A DNA stretch of 64,000 nucleotides from Isoetes taiwanensis (GCA_021234155.1 JAJEKV010000084.1:4436384-4500383), one strand, 5' to 3'. Shown: positions 33,631-45,900, counted from the stretch's first letter. Translations and numbers: made by a program. Notes: generated from the letters alone by a model not told the origin.

Positions 33631-34791
33631 AAGATTATACATGACAAGATGGACCAGCAAAAGACTTGTCTTCCACAATTCAAGTACATACCAAAGTCAT
33701 ATGGAAGATCATACCCTTACAGATCTCAATGACTGGGGCAATCTTGCATGGGCAGACTCAAACCTACTATGGCCATTTTAGTTTGGAGTTGTGGAGTGAT
33801 GGTCCAGATTTTCATACTGGGAGTATCATGAGGTGTTTGAGAAACTATGAAAATGGATACAATGGTCACCTCCAAGACCCTACAGCTAGCCAGGCACTAC
33901 ATAGAGCATTGTTAGATGGAAACCCTAACAATATTGAAAAGCTCAGCAAGGCAAGGTTTAGGAAGCATGGGTCTAATGAACATGTTGGAGCTTCAACTTC
34001 ACGTGCTAGAGCTCAAGATCTACCCAAAAGGTTCCTCTTGCAACTTGATAATTGTGCTGGCCAAAATAAGAACAGGTGGATGTTTTCTTTCCTATCCTAC
34101 TTAACAGCTGTGGGGATATTTGAAAGAGTTAATTTAGGGTTTCTTATGCCCGGGCATACCCATGAGGATGTGGATGCATTATTTGGCAAATATAGTTGTA
34201 TACTTGAAGCGTGACAGTCCACCAACTTTCCTAGGCTAATGGAAATCTTGCATGAATGCACTACTCCAAACCCTATAGCTTCTCTCATAGAAGAAGTGCC
34301 CGATTGGAAGAGCTTTGTGGATGGTTATACATTGGATCTTGAAGGTCATTCCAGGCCTCTGCAGTTCACTTTTTGGGTGAGAGATGGGATTCCAATCTTC
34401 CAATGGAAGATGAGACCTTCAGAGGAGGAGTGGAGAGAAGGGGAGGAAATATGGCATAGAGATGAGAATGGCAAGCCTATGATACCTCCAGGCCAACCAA
34501 AAGCTCTAAAACCTACTGAAGAAGTGAAGCAATTGGGATTGACTAAGGAAGGAATCCAGGACTATATAAAGCATTGGCAAACCAATCCAGATGACACCAA
34601 CCGTGCCTTGGTGGCTTACTGGAAGAAGGTGATTAACCTGTTGGGGGAGATAGATACATCCTCAGATGAATTGAAAGAAGGGTGGTTGCCTAAAACTTAG
34701 GTGGAAGACCTTAGCAGGTGCTGAGGATGTTGATGACACTGTTAGTAGCATTCGTAAGCAATATGCTCCTCCTCCTTCTGACAAACACTAT
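33631..34791 (+). pseudogene. DUF7869-type (DDE transposase-like) gene, 5' part, interrupted by CACTA
   Basis: The stretch reads DKMDQQKT (33643), LTGAILHG-like (33732), LQLDNCAGQNKNRW (about 34043) and PGHTHEDVDALFGK (about 34148), the ordered signature of the DUF7869 family, whose conserved Asp/Asp/Glu-Asp positions resemble an RNase H-fold DDE nuclease. The function of that family is not established. A frameshift lies near 33725, a TGA at 34212-34214 splits the frame, and another frameshift lies near 34695. The C-terminal region (FWVRDGIPIFQWKMRP) continues to 34791, where the CACTA element begins. Removing that element and one TAT copy joins the frame exactly to 40049. The 5' end upstream of the DKMD motif is not recognised. 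Confidence 0.75.
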
Positions 34792-34869
34792 CACTACAAG
34801 AGAATGCATGTTCTGCGTCAGATAAATCGTCAGAAATCCTTCACAAAATCCTTCACAGAATAGCAGTTG

Positions 34870-35100
34870 CCCAGACTCATATGGCTGACGCATATTCTGA
34901 CGTATATTCTCTGACGAAAAATCGTCAGATTTTGCGTCAGAAGTTTCGTCAGATTTTCTGATGCAAAATCTGACAATTGTGCGTCAGATTTTTCGTCAGT
35001 TTTTTCGTCAGATTTTTCGTCATATTTTTCGTCGCATTTATCGTCACAATTATCGTCTGCTTTTTCGTCGATATTTTCGTCACAATATTCTGAAGCTTTT
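34870..35100 (-). repeat. CACTA left subterminal repeat array
   Basis: More than a dozen copies of TTTCGTCAGA-type words (10-14-base spacing) on the plus strand, i.e. TCTGACGAAA on the other strand. In En/Spm such subterminal motifs bind the TNPA-type protein. This is the mirror of the array at 39670-40030. Confidence 0.85.
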
Positions 35101-37269
35101 TTGTCACCTTACTTCCTTTCGTTTGTCATTATATTGCTAAGATGCAAGTTTAAAGTGGTTATTCAATGGAACTAGATTTATCAAAAGTAGTTATTGCAAG
35201 TTGAGTTACCATTAAATCCATGAAAGTGGATGTAAAGTTAGATGCATCTAACACAAATGCATATTTGATGATGAACAATTATACAAGGTAGGGAATGAAA
35301 CTAAGAAAAGAAAAGAACTTTTTAGGAGGCTTAGCAATTTAACAATCCAGCATTTCCATTTATATTTTATGAAAGGTTACACTTATAACTTTATATGAAG
35401 CAAAGAAATCATCCACCAGAATGAAGTAGTTCCCAAAGAACCTCCAGGGTATGTAGCAAAGACTGAAGGGGTTCTTGACTTATCCAAAGGTTTTTGAACT
35501 CGGTCTTCAGCTATGTGTAGGATAAGAAACTTGTGCTTGCTTGTCCAAATGACATGCACTCCAATGCGATACGCCTTCAACGATAGTAAATCAAAAATTG
35601 AGAGATTAAATAATGAAATCAAACAATTGCTTACCATTGGATAGCCTTTTGTGAATTGGCATGCAATGATGTACAACCAGCATGTCTGATGGTATATATC
35701 TTCAATCACCTGCTGCAACAAAAAATAAAATATTTACACTTGCCTCATGAATAAATATTTAAGATAAAAATCATTACTCTTGCTTGGAAAGAAGCAACGG
35801 CAATCTAGACGTGTTAATATAGCAATCTAAGTAATCTACACATGTTAAAATAGCAGCCTAAATATGTACATCGTTAAATGCAGGACATATCCATTCACCA
35901 ATTCACTTTCACCATAAAGCATGCCTTCTATGCAAGGCAATACAAAAAATCGTCTCATGTAATTCAACTCGATTTTATGAGGTTTTTATGGCATGAATAC
36001 TTTCCATCACCATTTCACTTCGAGCAAGCAAAGTAAAGCAAAATGCTAACAAATCTGGCAAACAATCATGATAGACAAAACCATTTCGAACTCAATGTGT
36101 ATCCAGAGTGCTCAGATTGATGTGTTTGCTTGCTAAAAGATCTGGCCACATATGCTTGTGCACTAAAGTAAACTCTTACATAAACTAATGCAAGACTTTC
36201 CATGTCTTACACCTTAGCACATATCAACATTTTAGAGCATAGTAATGCTTATATTTAGATATTTAACACCTGAATAGGCTCATATGAGAACCAAGCATGT
36301 ATCAACAGCCGTCACACTAGCAAAACTAGTTCAAGATTAAGAGATTAATCCGCATGCCTTGGCATTTTAATAAACTATGGCAGCATAAAGAATCTTATAT
36401 AAACTCCTCTTAGAAAACAAACATAGTTAAAGCATTCAAGTTCTAACCTGATTGAGAGCATTTTCCATGTTTCAATCCAAATTTTCCCCTTTTGAACTCC
36501 TTATGCCAGCAATGACTTATGCTCCCCTTGTGTTAAACACCTACAATCCGTGTTGCCAGCAACAGACCTAGAATGGATTACAAGACAAAAAGCAACAAGT
36601 TCCATCAAATCCGATAAACCTAATTCTGGCTATGGCACAGAATACTAAACCTGGAGCATAAATCCGGAACTGAAAAATGTCGGCCAGAGCTTTAAAGCCA
36701 ATTTAGGCAATGAAAAAAACCCTTCTCAATGCAAAAACATGGATTCACGCCAGTTTTTGCCATACATGGCATCAATCTGCTCTATGGATCCAATTCTTGC
36801 ATTATACACATAGGCAAAAAGTTAACCTAAGTTTAAAAGCACAAAATCTGCAACAACCTGATATGGACATCAATCTTTTATCAGAAGGTGCTGGATACAA
36901 GTTCCATTTCCAGTTTTGGCCGTAGAAAAACCTCCAAACCGGCAGTTAAGCTCCATCCCATTTGGAAACCATGCAAATGCTGCTACCTGCTCTGTAACCG
37001 GCAGGAAAACATGTGCAAGGCCGATCAAGGCCGATCCCTGTTGATGCAAGTGGCGATGTAGCCGCTGGTCCGGTCATGCCCTAAATCGATTTTGAAAATG
37101 CCTATAAATCGATCTTCACAATACACCTTAAAAAATATTTTTAAAGATCTAACATCTACCATATTTTTAATTTATGTGCCATAGTTGTCATTTGGAAGGC
37201 TTAAACAAATAACCCATAATTTAAATTTTATGTGAAATGACTACTTGGCAAAAGATCAACATACCTTAG

Positions 37270-37335
37270 AGAATAGAATAGAATAGAATATGATTTTATC
37301 GTCCACGGAGACCAACTGGCCTATGGGACCCAAGT
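37270..37335 (-). repeat. dispersed SINE-like motif with (TTCTA)n tail
   Basis: On the minus strand GGGTCCCATAGGCCAGTTGG is followed by TCTCCGTGGACGATAAAATC and a TATTCTATTCTATTCT tail. The segment ATAGGCCAGTTGG resembles a tRNA D-arm/A-box. Related copies are at 19180 and 32249. Confidence 0.55.
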
Positions 37336-37893
37336 ACAAAGAGAGAGCAGCAGGCGGATTACTTGTAAGGCATGAGACTCGCGTTCCATAAAGCTCATGA
37401 GTCCTTTTGTGAGAACAATAAGCCATAGCAAAGGTAACATGCAAAAGTTGCATGTAGACCACCACATGTCTGACATGCATGTGGGAAAAATGCATGCATA
37501 TGTTTTAACATAATATCCATAAGCCTAATCATTTTATTATATGTCAAAAAAAGTTATGACTACAATCGGTTTTCCAAACCATAGTCTAAATCATATTGTG
37601 CTCATGTTATAAAAGCGTAGCACCAAATGGTTCATGATAGCACATTTTCCCGTTACAATAGCACCAACTACCTTCCTGGTTTTTCCTGCTTTGTTTCTTC
37701 ATAGAACATGGGCCCAACCTATGTATTGCATCCTTGGTTTTGTACAATGGCACAAATTTCTTATCTTGAGCTGGAGAGCTTCCTATCATTCTAGGCTATA
37801 TGAAAAAACAGCCCTCATAATGTACATCACTAGACAATTCATAGAGAGAGCTTTCTAACACATCAAATTTCATCCAAAACTCATGGATCAAAA

Positions 37894-39644
37894 TCTTATA
37901 TTATAATGTTATACCGTATTGAATGGATCAAGCCCTAATTTTAATGGTTGAGATTATATGATTGAACTTGAAGACCAAGATCTATTGCACGGAAAAAGGG
38001 GAATGAAAGGGAAAAAGGGACTGGAAAATGGAATAGGATAAATGAAAAAAGGAATAGAAAAAGGGAGGGGAAAAGGGAAAGAAAAAAGGGCACCGGGAAA
38101 AGGGGAAGACGTAAAAGATGGGGGAAGGAGAAAAAGGTAACGCAAAAAAGGAAAAGGGTGGGAAGAGGGGACAGACAAAACACATGAAAGAAGGAAAAGG
38201 GAAAGGGAAAGGGGGAGGGAGAGGGAAATGAAAAGGAAAAGGGGAGAGGGAAAAGGGAACCTGGAAAAAGGGCACGAGGAGAAGGAGAAGGAGAAAGGGG
38301 ATGGGGGAAAGGGCACGGGAAAAAAGGGAAGAGGGAAAGGGGAAAGGGCACGGGAAAAAGGGGAATAGAAGAAGGGGAAAAAGGAGAGAAATGGTAAGGA
38401 GAGAGGAGAAGGGAAGGGAAAAATGGCATAAGAAAAGGGAAAGGGAAAGGAAAAAGAAGCGAGGGGAAAGGGGAGGATAAAAAGACACCGAGAAAAGGGA
38501 AAGCGGGAAATGGTGAGAAAATGAGGAAAAGAGAGGGGGTAAAGGGAAGCGGGGAAAGGGTAAGGAAAAGGAATGGAAAAAGAGGAAAAGAGAAACGAAA
38601 AAATGCCACGGGAAAAAAGAGAAGACGGAAAGGGCGAGGAAAGGAAAAAAAATAGTAAAAGAAAAAAGAAAAAAGAAAAAGAGGAAAGTGGAAAGGGGAA
38701 GAGGGTGGGGAAAAAGGAAAAAATGGGCACATAAAAAAGGTGGAGAAAATGGAATGGAAAGAGGCATAGGGAAAGAGAAAATAAAAAAAAAAAGAAGTGG
38801 GAAAGAAAAGGGGAAAAAGGCACGGAAAAAAGCGGAAGGGTGGGGAAAGAATGAAAAGGGAAGGGAAAGGAAAAGGGAGGCAGAAAAAGGGGGAAGGGAA
38901 TGGAAGGAAAAAAGGGCACGAGGAAAAGGGAAGAGAGAAATAGGAAAATAGAAGGGGTAAAAAGGAAGAGGGTGGGAAAAAGATGAAAAGGGTGGGTAAA
39001 GGATGAAAAGGGAAGGGAAAGGAAAAGGGAGTTGGAAAAAGGGGAAAGGGAAGGGAAAAAGAAGAAAAGGTTGGGGAAAGGATGAAAAGGGAAGGGAAAG
39101 GAAAAGGGAGGCGAAAAAAGGGGAAAGGGAAGGGAAGGGAAGGAAAAAAATGGCACGAGGAAAAGGGGAGAGAGAAATAGGAAAATAGAAGGGAAAAAGG
39201 CAGTGGGATCAAGAGGAAGAGGGTGGGGAAAAGAAGAAAAAAGGTCACATGAAAATGTGTGAAAAATAAGAAAGGGCACGGAAAAAGGAAAAGTAAAAAG
39301 GAATAAGAAGAGGAAAAGAAAAGGGAAAAATGGGAAGGGCAAGGAAAGGATGAAAAGGGAAGGGAAAAATTTTGTCATAAAACAGGAAAGGAAAAAAGTG
39401 GAAGGGAAAAGGAAAGAGAAGGGGAGGTTACAAAAAAGAAAAATAAAAAGAAAAAGAATATAGAAAATAGAAAAAAAAAGACGTGTAGCAAAATTGAGCA
39501 AAAAAGAAAAAGAAAAAAGGAAAGTGTGTAGGAAAATGAGGAAACAAAATGCAGATGACCTCTTTATAAGGAGTCTGAACTGAACAGGTTTCCTTCCACA
39601 CATGTTCCCAACCTATGCCCAGCAACGCTGGGCACCATTACTAG
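37894..39644 (+). mobile_element. GA-rich Helitron, copy C (complete ends), nested in CACTA
   Basis: The 5' end TCTTATATTATAATGTTATA at 37894 follows host A. The 3' end has the hairpin GCCCAGCAACGCTGGGC (39617-39633), linker ACCATTA, CTAG (39641-39644), and host T. The interior 37990-39490 is almost purely purine on the element strand. Terminal blocks match copies A and B, but the GA tract and 5' leader differ more, so it is a diverged family member. No protein gene. Confidence 0.92.
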
Positions 39645-39669
39645 TTTATGATTAAAACTGTAGTAATAA

Positions 39670-40030
39670 AAAATCTGAACTTTCTGATGAAATATTTGAC
39701 GATTTTTCTGACGAATATATTGACGAAATGTCTGACGAAATATCTGACGATATATCTGACGAAATATCTGACGAAATATCTGACGAAAACGTCTGACGTA
39801 AAAACTGACGTTTTATTTGACGATACTTCTGACGAATTGTTTCTGATGATTATCCTCACGATACATCTGACGCACCCCCTAACGTATAATCTGACGATTA
39901 ATCTGACGATTTTTCTGACGAAAAATCGTCAGAAAATGCGTCAGAGAGTTATTCGTCAGTATTTTCGTCAACGTAAACGTCAGGTCAATTTTTTTTAGAC
40001 CGGCTGACGATTTTTCTGACGCCTAACAGT
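39670..40030 (+). repeat. CACTA right subterminal repeat array
   Basis: About 20 copies of TCTGACGAAATA or variants at 10-16-base spacing between the nested Helitron and the right terminus, inverted relative to the array at 34870-35100. A run of long open frames here is a by-product of the periodicity. Confidence 0.85.
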
Positions 40031-40045
40031 CGTTCTCTTGTAGTG

Positions 40046-40474
40046 TATGTTGGTCCTAAGAACAATAGGCCAAAGTTTCTAGGCATGGATGCTTATGAAC
40101 CTTCCACGGACTTGGAATGCCACCAATTTGTGGTAGTAAAGCCAGCAGATTTAGATACATATCCAGTGTGGTTGGGATTCACTATCTCTGATATTTGCAA
40201 AGAAGAAGGTAATATTAACTTCAACCATGTGCGGGTAGAATGGTGGTGTCCAGTGCATCAGTTGACCAATGTATCGGATAAAGAAAGGTACTCAGATTAT
40301 TGGACAAAGAGATGGAGGAGAAATCCGAGTGATCCTGATCTTTGGCTAGACTATGAAAGTGTTTTGTACTCATGGACTCCAAACACTATTCCAGCTAGAA
40401 ATGCGAGAATTACAATACCTCAGGATGTCAGGAAGAAGGCTATGATATCATTGGGGTTGCTTGAAGAGAGTTGA
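40046..40474 (+). pseudogene. DUF7869-type gene, 3' part
   Basis: This is the continuation of the gene cut by the CACTA element: after TAT the frame goes on VGPKNNRPKFLGMDAYEPS and later PADLDTYPVWLGFTISDI, VEWWCPVHQL and NARITIPQDVRKKAM to the TGA at 40472-40474. The frame is fully open over 143 codons. A BAH-like or similar C-terminal module is possible, but I cannot assign it. An AT-rich 3' region follows. Confidence 0.7.
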
Positions 40475-40859
40475 ATAACTATGTAAATTTTTTTCATCAC
40501 GTTTTTATAATATGAACACTGTTGCAAATTAAACGGGAGTGTTGCAGCACTCCCGTTTCAAAGATTCCTTTAGAAAAAACACGTCACTTCAAAAATTGGG
40601 CTTTTTTAAGAGAGGTTTAAAGTTTCAGGAGTATCAATTTTTTTTTACCCTATTTTTGGGGTATTCTTTGGACACGACTTTGGTTTTTTGGAGTTAAGCA
40701 CGTGAAAATAGCAGAATTGAGACATGAGTACGTAATTTTATAGAGGTGGATGTACAAAAAACACAAATTTAGTAAACATAATAATAATACTTTCATTACT
40801 GTTTTTGTGTTATATCAATAATGGCCAATAATGGCAATAAATAATAGATGTCAATCAGT

Positions 40860-41230
40860 AGCCACAACATACACAACCACCCCAATACTGGGTCCACATG
40901 TTGTTTTTTAGTGTGGTTTTTACTAAAAAACAACATCAAAAAACTACGTGTTGTTTTTTGTCCGATTTTGCTAGAAATGACGTGTAGTTTTTAGCCAAAT
41001 TTTTATACATGTAGTTTTTTTGTTAAAAGTCTACACGTAGAGTTTTGTCAAAATTATCTACATGTAGGAATTACATGTTTGTCTACATGTCGTTTTTTTA
41101 GAAGTAGATGTAATAAAACCTAAAAGGTCCACATGTAGTTTTTAACTATTGTTTTGTATGAGAAAAACACTAAAAAACTACGTATAGACTTTTGTCCGAT
41201 TTTGCTAGAAACTACACGTAGTTCTTTGTT
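40860..41230. repeat. degenerate repeats around CTACACGTAG words
   Basis: Blocks such as AAAAACTACGTGTTGTTTTT, GTCCGATTTTGCTAGAAA (at ~40959 and ~41197) and ACATGTAG/CTACATGT inverted words recur through ~370 bases. The rest of 40475-40860 is the AT-rich gene end with nothing recognised. Confidence 0.5.
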
Positions 41231-41239
41231 TTTTTTTTT

Positions 41240-41565
41240 AACTATGTTGTTTCTAAATGTTGTTTTCTTAAAAAAATGATATGTGTTTTTTAGGAAGAAT
41301 GTGGTTTTTTGTAAACTCTGTTGTTTCTTAGTGTTGTTTTCTTAATAAAATAATATGTGTTTTTTAAGAAGAATGTGGTTTTTTTTAACTCTGTTGTTTC
41401 TAAGTGTTGTTTTCTTAACAAAATGACAGGTGCTTTTTAAAAAAAATGTGGTTTTTTTTTTTTAATTATGTTTTTTTTAATTGTTTTTTTTTTTTTTTTT
41501 ATTGATACGTGTTTTTTAGAAAAAGTGTGGTTTTTAAGAAATAACTATTGTTTTCAAGTGTTATT
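41240..41565 (+). repeat. ~73-bp tandem repeat, 3-4 copies
   Basis: Units starting TGTTGTTTCTnAgTGTTGTT begin at 41245, 41319 and 41392, with a degraded fourth copy after 41465. Each unit ends with ATATGTGTTTTTTAnGAAGAA and TGTGGTTTTTT. Spacing is 73-74 bases. Confidence 0.75.
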
Positions 41566-42976
41566 TTTCTCATAAAAGAAGAATGTTGATACATAGATTT
41601 ATATAAAATGAACATGCATAGACTTACATCCTTTATTATAAAGTTTTAGTGTATGTCGTGCATAAAACCCTAACCCTAATCTGGACGGCCTAAATCCTCT
41701 CCATCGCATCCAAAGGCCTAGATTAAAGCCGAGATATCGGGCCATGGCTGTCCGTCTAGAGGAGGTCGTTCTTTCATGGAACCTGGAATAGGTCTGGTGG
41801 TGGTGGTGGTCTCTTCATTCACAGCGATTGCAGTTTATCGCTGTCTACTCAATAACATCCGAGGTTGCCATGCCTCTGTTTTTACAAGCACATCCACTCA
41901 AAGGTGCAGGGAGGTCTGATCAACTGGATGAAATAGCTCAAGAAACCATAATATTCTTTCCCGACCATCAGCGCTTGCCCTAAATTTTTTGAAGGTCGTT
42001 TAAGCAGGACTGGTGGTGGAGCTCTTGGCCATGGCAGTCTGGGTTCTTTGGAGGTTGGCTTTTTCATTTGGAGCTCTTGGATATGGCTGTCTTTCCCCTG
42101 CATTGAGCTATGGTTTTCCCTTAATCCACTACAAGAGAAGGGTGCTTGTTTTGTCAAGTATAACGTCAAAATTGTTGACACAAATAGAACCTTCAGAACT
42201 TCCATTCTTGTCACATTTTTGACGATGTACATGACGCGATCATTTGCCACAAAGTTGTCACCCGGGTGACAACCATTGCATCAACCTTGGGTCTCGATCA
42301 TGTGCCACAATGGGTGACGTAATAGCTATTTGTAACCATGTTGCAACACACGAATGGCAAATATAGCATCAACATTTTTACTATTTTTGTATGAAATGTA
42401 TTTCTGTATATTGTCAAAGTAGCAGCAAACGTTGTAAGGAGTTTCTTGCATTATCTTGTCAATATTTTTGCCACTCGAACAACACAATTGTAACAAAAGA
42501 AGTAGGATATGTAGGTTCATTTTTTGATATATTTGTGGCAATCTAAAAAGCAAGATTGCCTATATGTTTTGTCGACATTTTAGCATTTTTGTGGCCATCT
42601 AATAGCCATATTTTGTCGATTTTTGTACAATTATTTAACAAACTTGAGGACTAGAAAATTATTAACTTTGCATCAATTTAGTTTAACACAATCATTAAAA
42701 CATTGTGACCAAATTTCATATATTTTACGTCAAGTAGTTCACCTACTTTTATGTGAATGTATTATTGCACCTTATGAAACAACAAACTTTATGATAAAAA
42801 TGTAACCACACTTGCATTTCCATTAATCAATGATTTTAATTTTAAAATTATTTCAAAATTAAAACAAATGTGGTGGTGGAGAAAAAGACTTTTCATTCAT
42901 TGAAAACAAGGTTCAACATTGTAAATGCCACCATGGCAAGCAAGTCTAACACACTAAACAGCATAATATAATTTAA

Positions 42977-45900
42977 TCACTTGTTTGAGCAATCGTCTCC
43001 AGTTTTGGGATCTTGTGAACTGCCTTCACCGCCATCATTCTCCTTTTCACACTATTAGTTACATTCATATAAGCGTATTAGATAATTGTCCGAAATCAAT
43101 GTTATTAAGACAAATTTCCAACCCTTACCTCATCAGAGTCGTCACTATCGATGTAGCACACATTCTGTTAAATTTAATTAAAGTTATAATTAGTGTAAAA
43201 AGGAATCTAGATAATATAACAAATGTAAAGTTACTTACAGTCTCAACCTCCTTGCCCTTCCTTGATTTTGCCTTGAAAATAATACCTTGACCTGTTCCCT
43301 TCACACAATCCAATGCCTTGTGCTATAATAGAAAACCGAAAATTAGGGCAACACATATTTTGCGCACAATATAGTAAATTAGACCTACCTTTTTTGGTGC
43401 AAAGCCCTTTGCTATCATTTTCTTTTTGAAGACTTCGTATCCACCTTTCTCCAATATTTCTTGTAGCATATCTTCTGTGGGCATATTTCTTGTAGCATAT
43501 CTTCTTCGAACTACGAAACAAATAATATGAATGTTAATCTTAGACTTGAAGCATAAAATTGCTTGGTTCAAAAAACGTGCAATTAAAGAAGAAAATATTC
43601 CTACCGCACCTTCCATGTAGGTTACGAGTTCTTACCTTATAATTCAGTTCAAGGCCATTGGAAATAAGCTAAACGTCCAAATGGTAGAAAATGTGATCAA
43701 AATTAGAAACAAAATATATCTATGGTCGAAACCAGTCTAAATCAAAGCAAAATCATGGTATTAAATGTGGTCGAATGTAGACTTAAATTTACCTATATAA
43801 TCAACTATATAATCAATGTGGTCGAAATGATCTAAGAACTGCTGCAATAGTGCAAAATAATGGACGTTTACATCAGAGTCAAAACATAGAAAAGTAATGA
43901 ATCTGTATTGAATGGATTTAAAACCTACCATACACGTTTCCTTATGGTACCATCTCTTATGGCTTAACAGGGAAATACAGATAGCTGGGCCGTCAACCCT
44001 GACCCAAAAACTAAAGTTCATGTCGGTAACTAGAGAATTCTTTGGTTTAAATGCATCCTTCATTAAAATTTCTTACAGTAACTCCAATGGATGCTAACCT
44101 ATTTATGAAGTTGTACAACACTAAGCAAATTACATGTAGAAATGCAGATGCTAAGAGTGAACAGACCTAACCTGGTACGGTTCAAATGGATCACCTACAT
44201 CACCTTGCCAACAAGGTTTGCCACCCAAACTTAATGATAGGCTTACATTCAGACAGTCTTGGTTCCTGACATTGGCCTGGCCCTTGTATTACCATGTATA
44301 TACAGAATTGTTAAATCTCACCTTTTGCCATGAGATTTTTGCCATGAGAGTTACTGCCTGTCTGAATTTCGGCAAGGCAGTGGAATCAGAAAAAACTTGT
44401 AGTCTTAGGACTTGTAGATCAAGCTGGCTTTCAGACTTGTAGATCAAGCTGGCTTTCAGACTTGTAGATCAAGATGGCTTTCAGACAGGGATGTGAATTA
44501 GATGCAATGGTCAGCACTGCTTATGCAATGGTCAGCTCTATGGAAGTTTTTAAGCTTTCAGAGATTGCCATGCTTTATTGCTTTGATTGCCAATGCCGCA
44601 GTAAAAAAAAGCAAAAGGCAAATAGGTCATCGGCCAAACTCTATGATATAATGAACCAATTCAAGCCAATATTTTTGGGAACGGTAGAAGCCAAGAGCAA
44701 GCTCTCCCAGTTGAGAAGGGCATGCAATACACATCCGCGCTGGAGGCAAACACAATGACCTTGATGATGTTGGAAAAGATACATACCACCACACGTTTTT
44801 TTAAATGCTGGGGAACTGGTCATTTGGTGACTATTTTAAAAAGGAAGCCATTGAGTATGCATGGCAGTCGTTAACCAAGGTGTATGGACTATCAAAGGAC
44901 AGGCTTTACGTAACATACTTTGGTGGAGATGATACGCTAGTTCTTCCTCCAGATACTGAGGCCAAAGAATACTGGTTAGAATTCCTACCTCAAACTAATG
45001 TCTTGCCCTTTAGATGCAAGGATCATTTCTGGGAGATGGGTGACACTGGACCATGTGGCCCTTGCACAGAAATTCACTTTGACAGAATAGGGAATAGAGA
45101 TGCCTCTTTTTTGGTCAATTCAGATGACCCTACATGCAGATACAGGGCTGGGTTTTCAGAGGCTTACATCTGTTTTACAAAACAAAATGAGCAACTATGA
45201 CACAGATTTGTTTGTTCCAATATTTGAAAAGATATGCAAGGAGGATACAGACAACGTTGATACTGCGTATAGAGTGGCAAGAGAGCAATTCAGAGAAGGC
45301 TGGCAACAGCCAGAAACATCAATTCATCAATCTTTCAGCATTAGGATAGTTTGCCAAGGCACTTCAAAATCAACAAATTCCAATCACGAGCTTGACATGA
45401 GCAACTATTGTAATCACGGCTGGTGGAGAATTAGCACTTTGGCATAACTATGGCCTATTGAAGAAAGAGGTTTACTTGCAATCATTCTGCCACCTAATCC
45501 CTACAGAAGACATGCAATAAAAAAGAAGTGCAAGCACTCACAAATTTTGTTCTAACAGACATGAGCCCTCCTGAACCAGTGCGTGGTGTTCTTTTGCGTG
45601 CCGCAGCAGCATTCTTTTGACGCTGGTAAGTTCTGGAACAAGACTCTACAAATCTTTTCCACGATTCTTCATCTACATGCATGGGCCTTGTAGAGTTTCC
45701 TGCACGGACATTTCTTCGTAGATTGTCCCTGAATAAATTCATGTCAAAACATAAAAGTCTAATTTACATATGAATGACAATTAAGCAAAAAATACTTAAT
45801 TGAATCCTTACCGCCAATGTCTCCATCTCTTCTTCAAAAATCTAATGATATCCATCTCGGTCACCCCATCGCCGAACTGATCATGAATATATTTCAAAGT

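Larger units (their letters stand above)
34792..40045. mobile_element. non-autonomous CACTA element (TSD TAT)
   Basis: The ends are CACTACAAGAGAA (34792) and TTCTCTTGTAGTG (to 40045), 13 bases perfectly inverted, with inverted similarity extending to GCGTCAG at ~30 bases. Both flanks are TAT, the 3-bp target duplication of CACTA elements. Subterminal arrays of TGACGAAA-type words lie at both ends. No transposase is found: 35101-37893 has only short unrecognised frames plus the dispersed motif at 37270, and 37894-39644 is a nested Helitron. Size without the Helitron is about 3.5 kb. Confidence 0.93.

Noticed and set aside
34870-35100. CRISPR-like short regularly spaced repeats
   Set aside because: Spacing is only 10-16 bases, units vary, and they are mirrored at the other end of a CACTA element with TIRs and TSD, so they are subterminal transposase-binding repeats.
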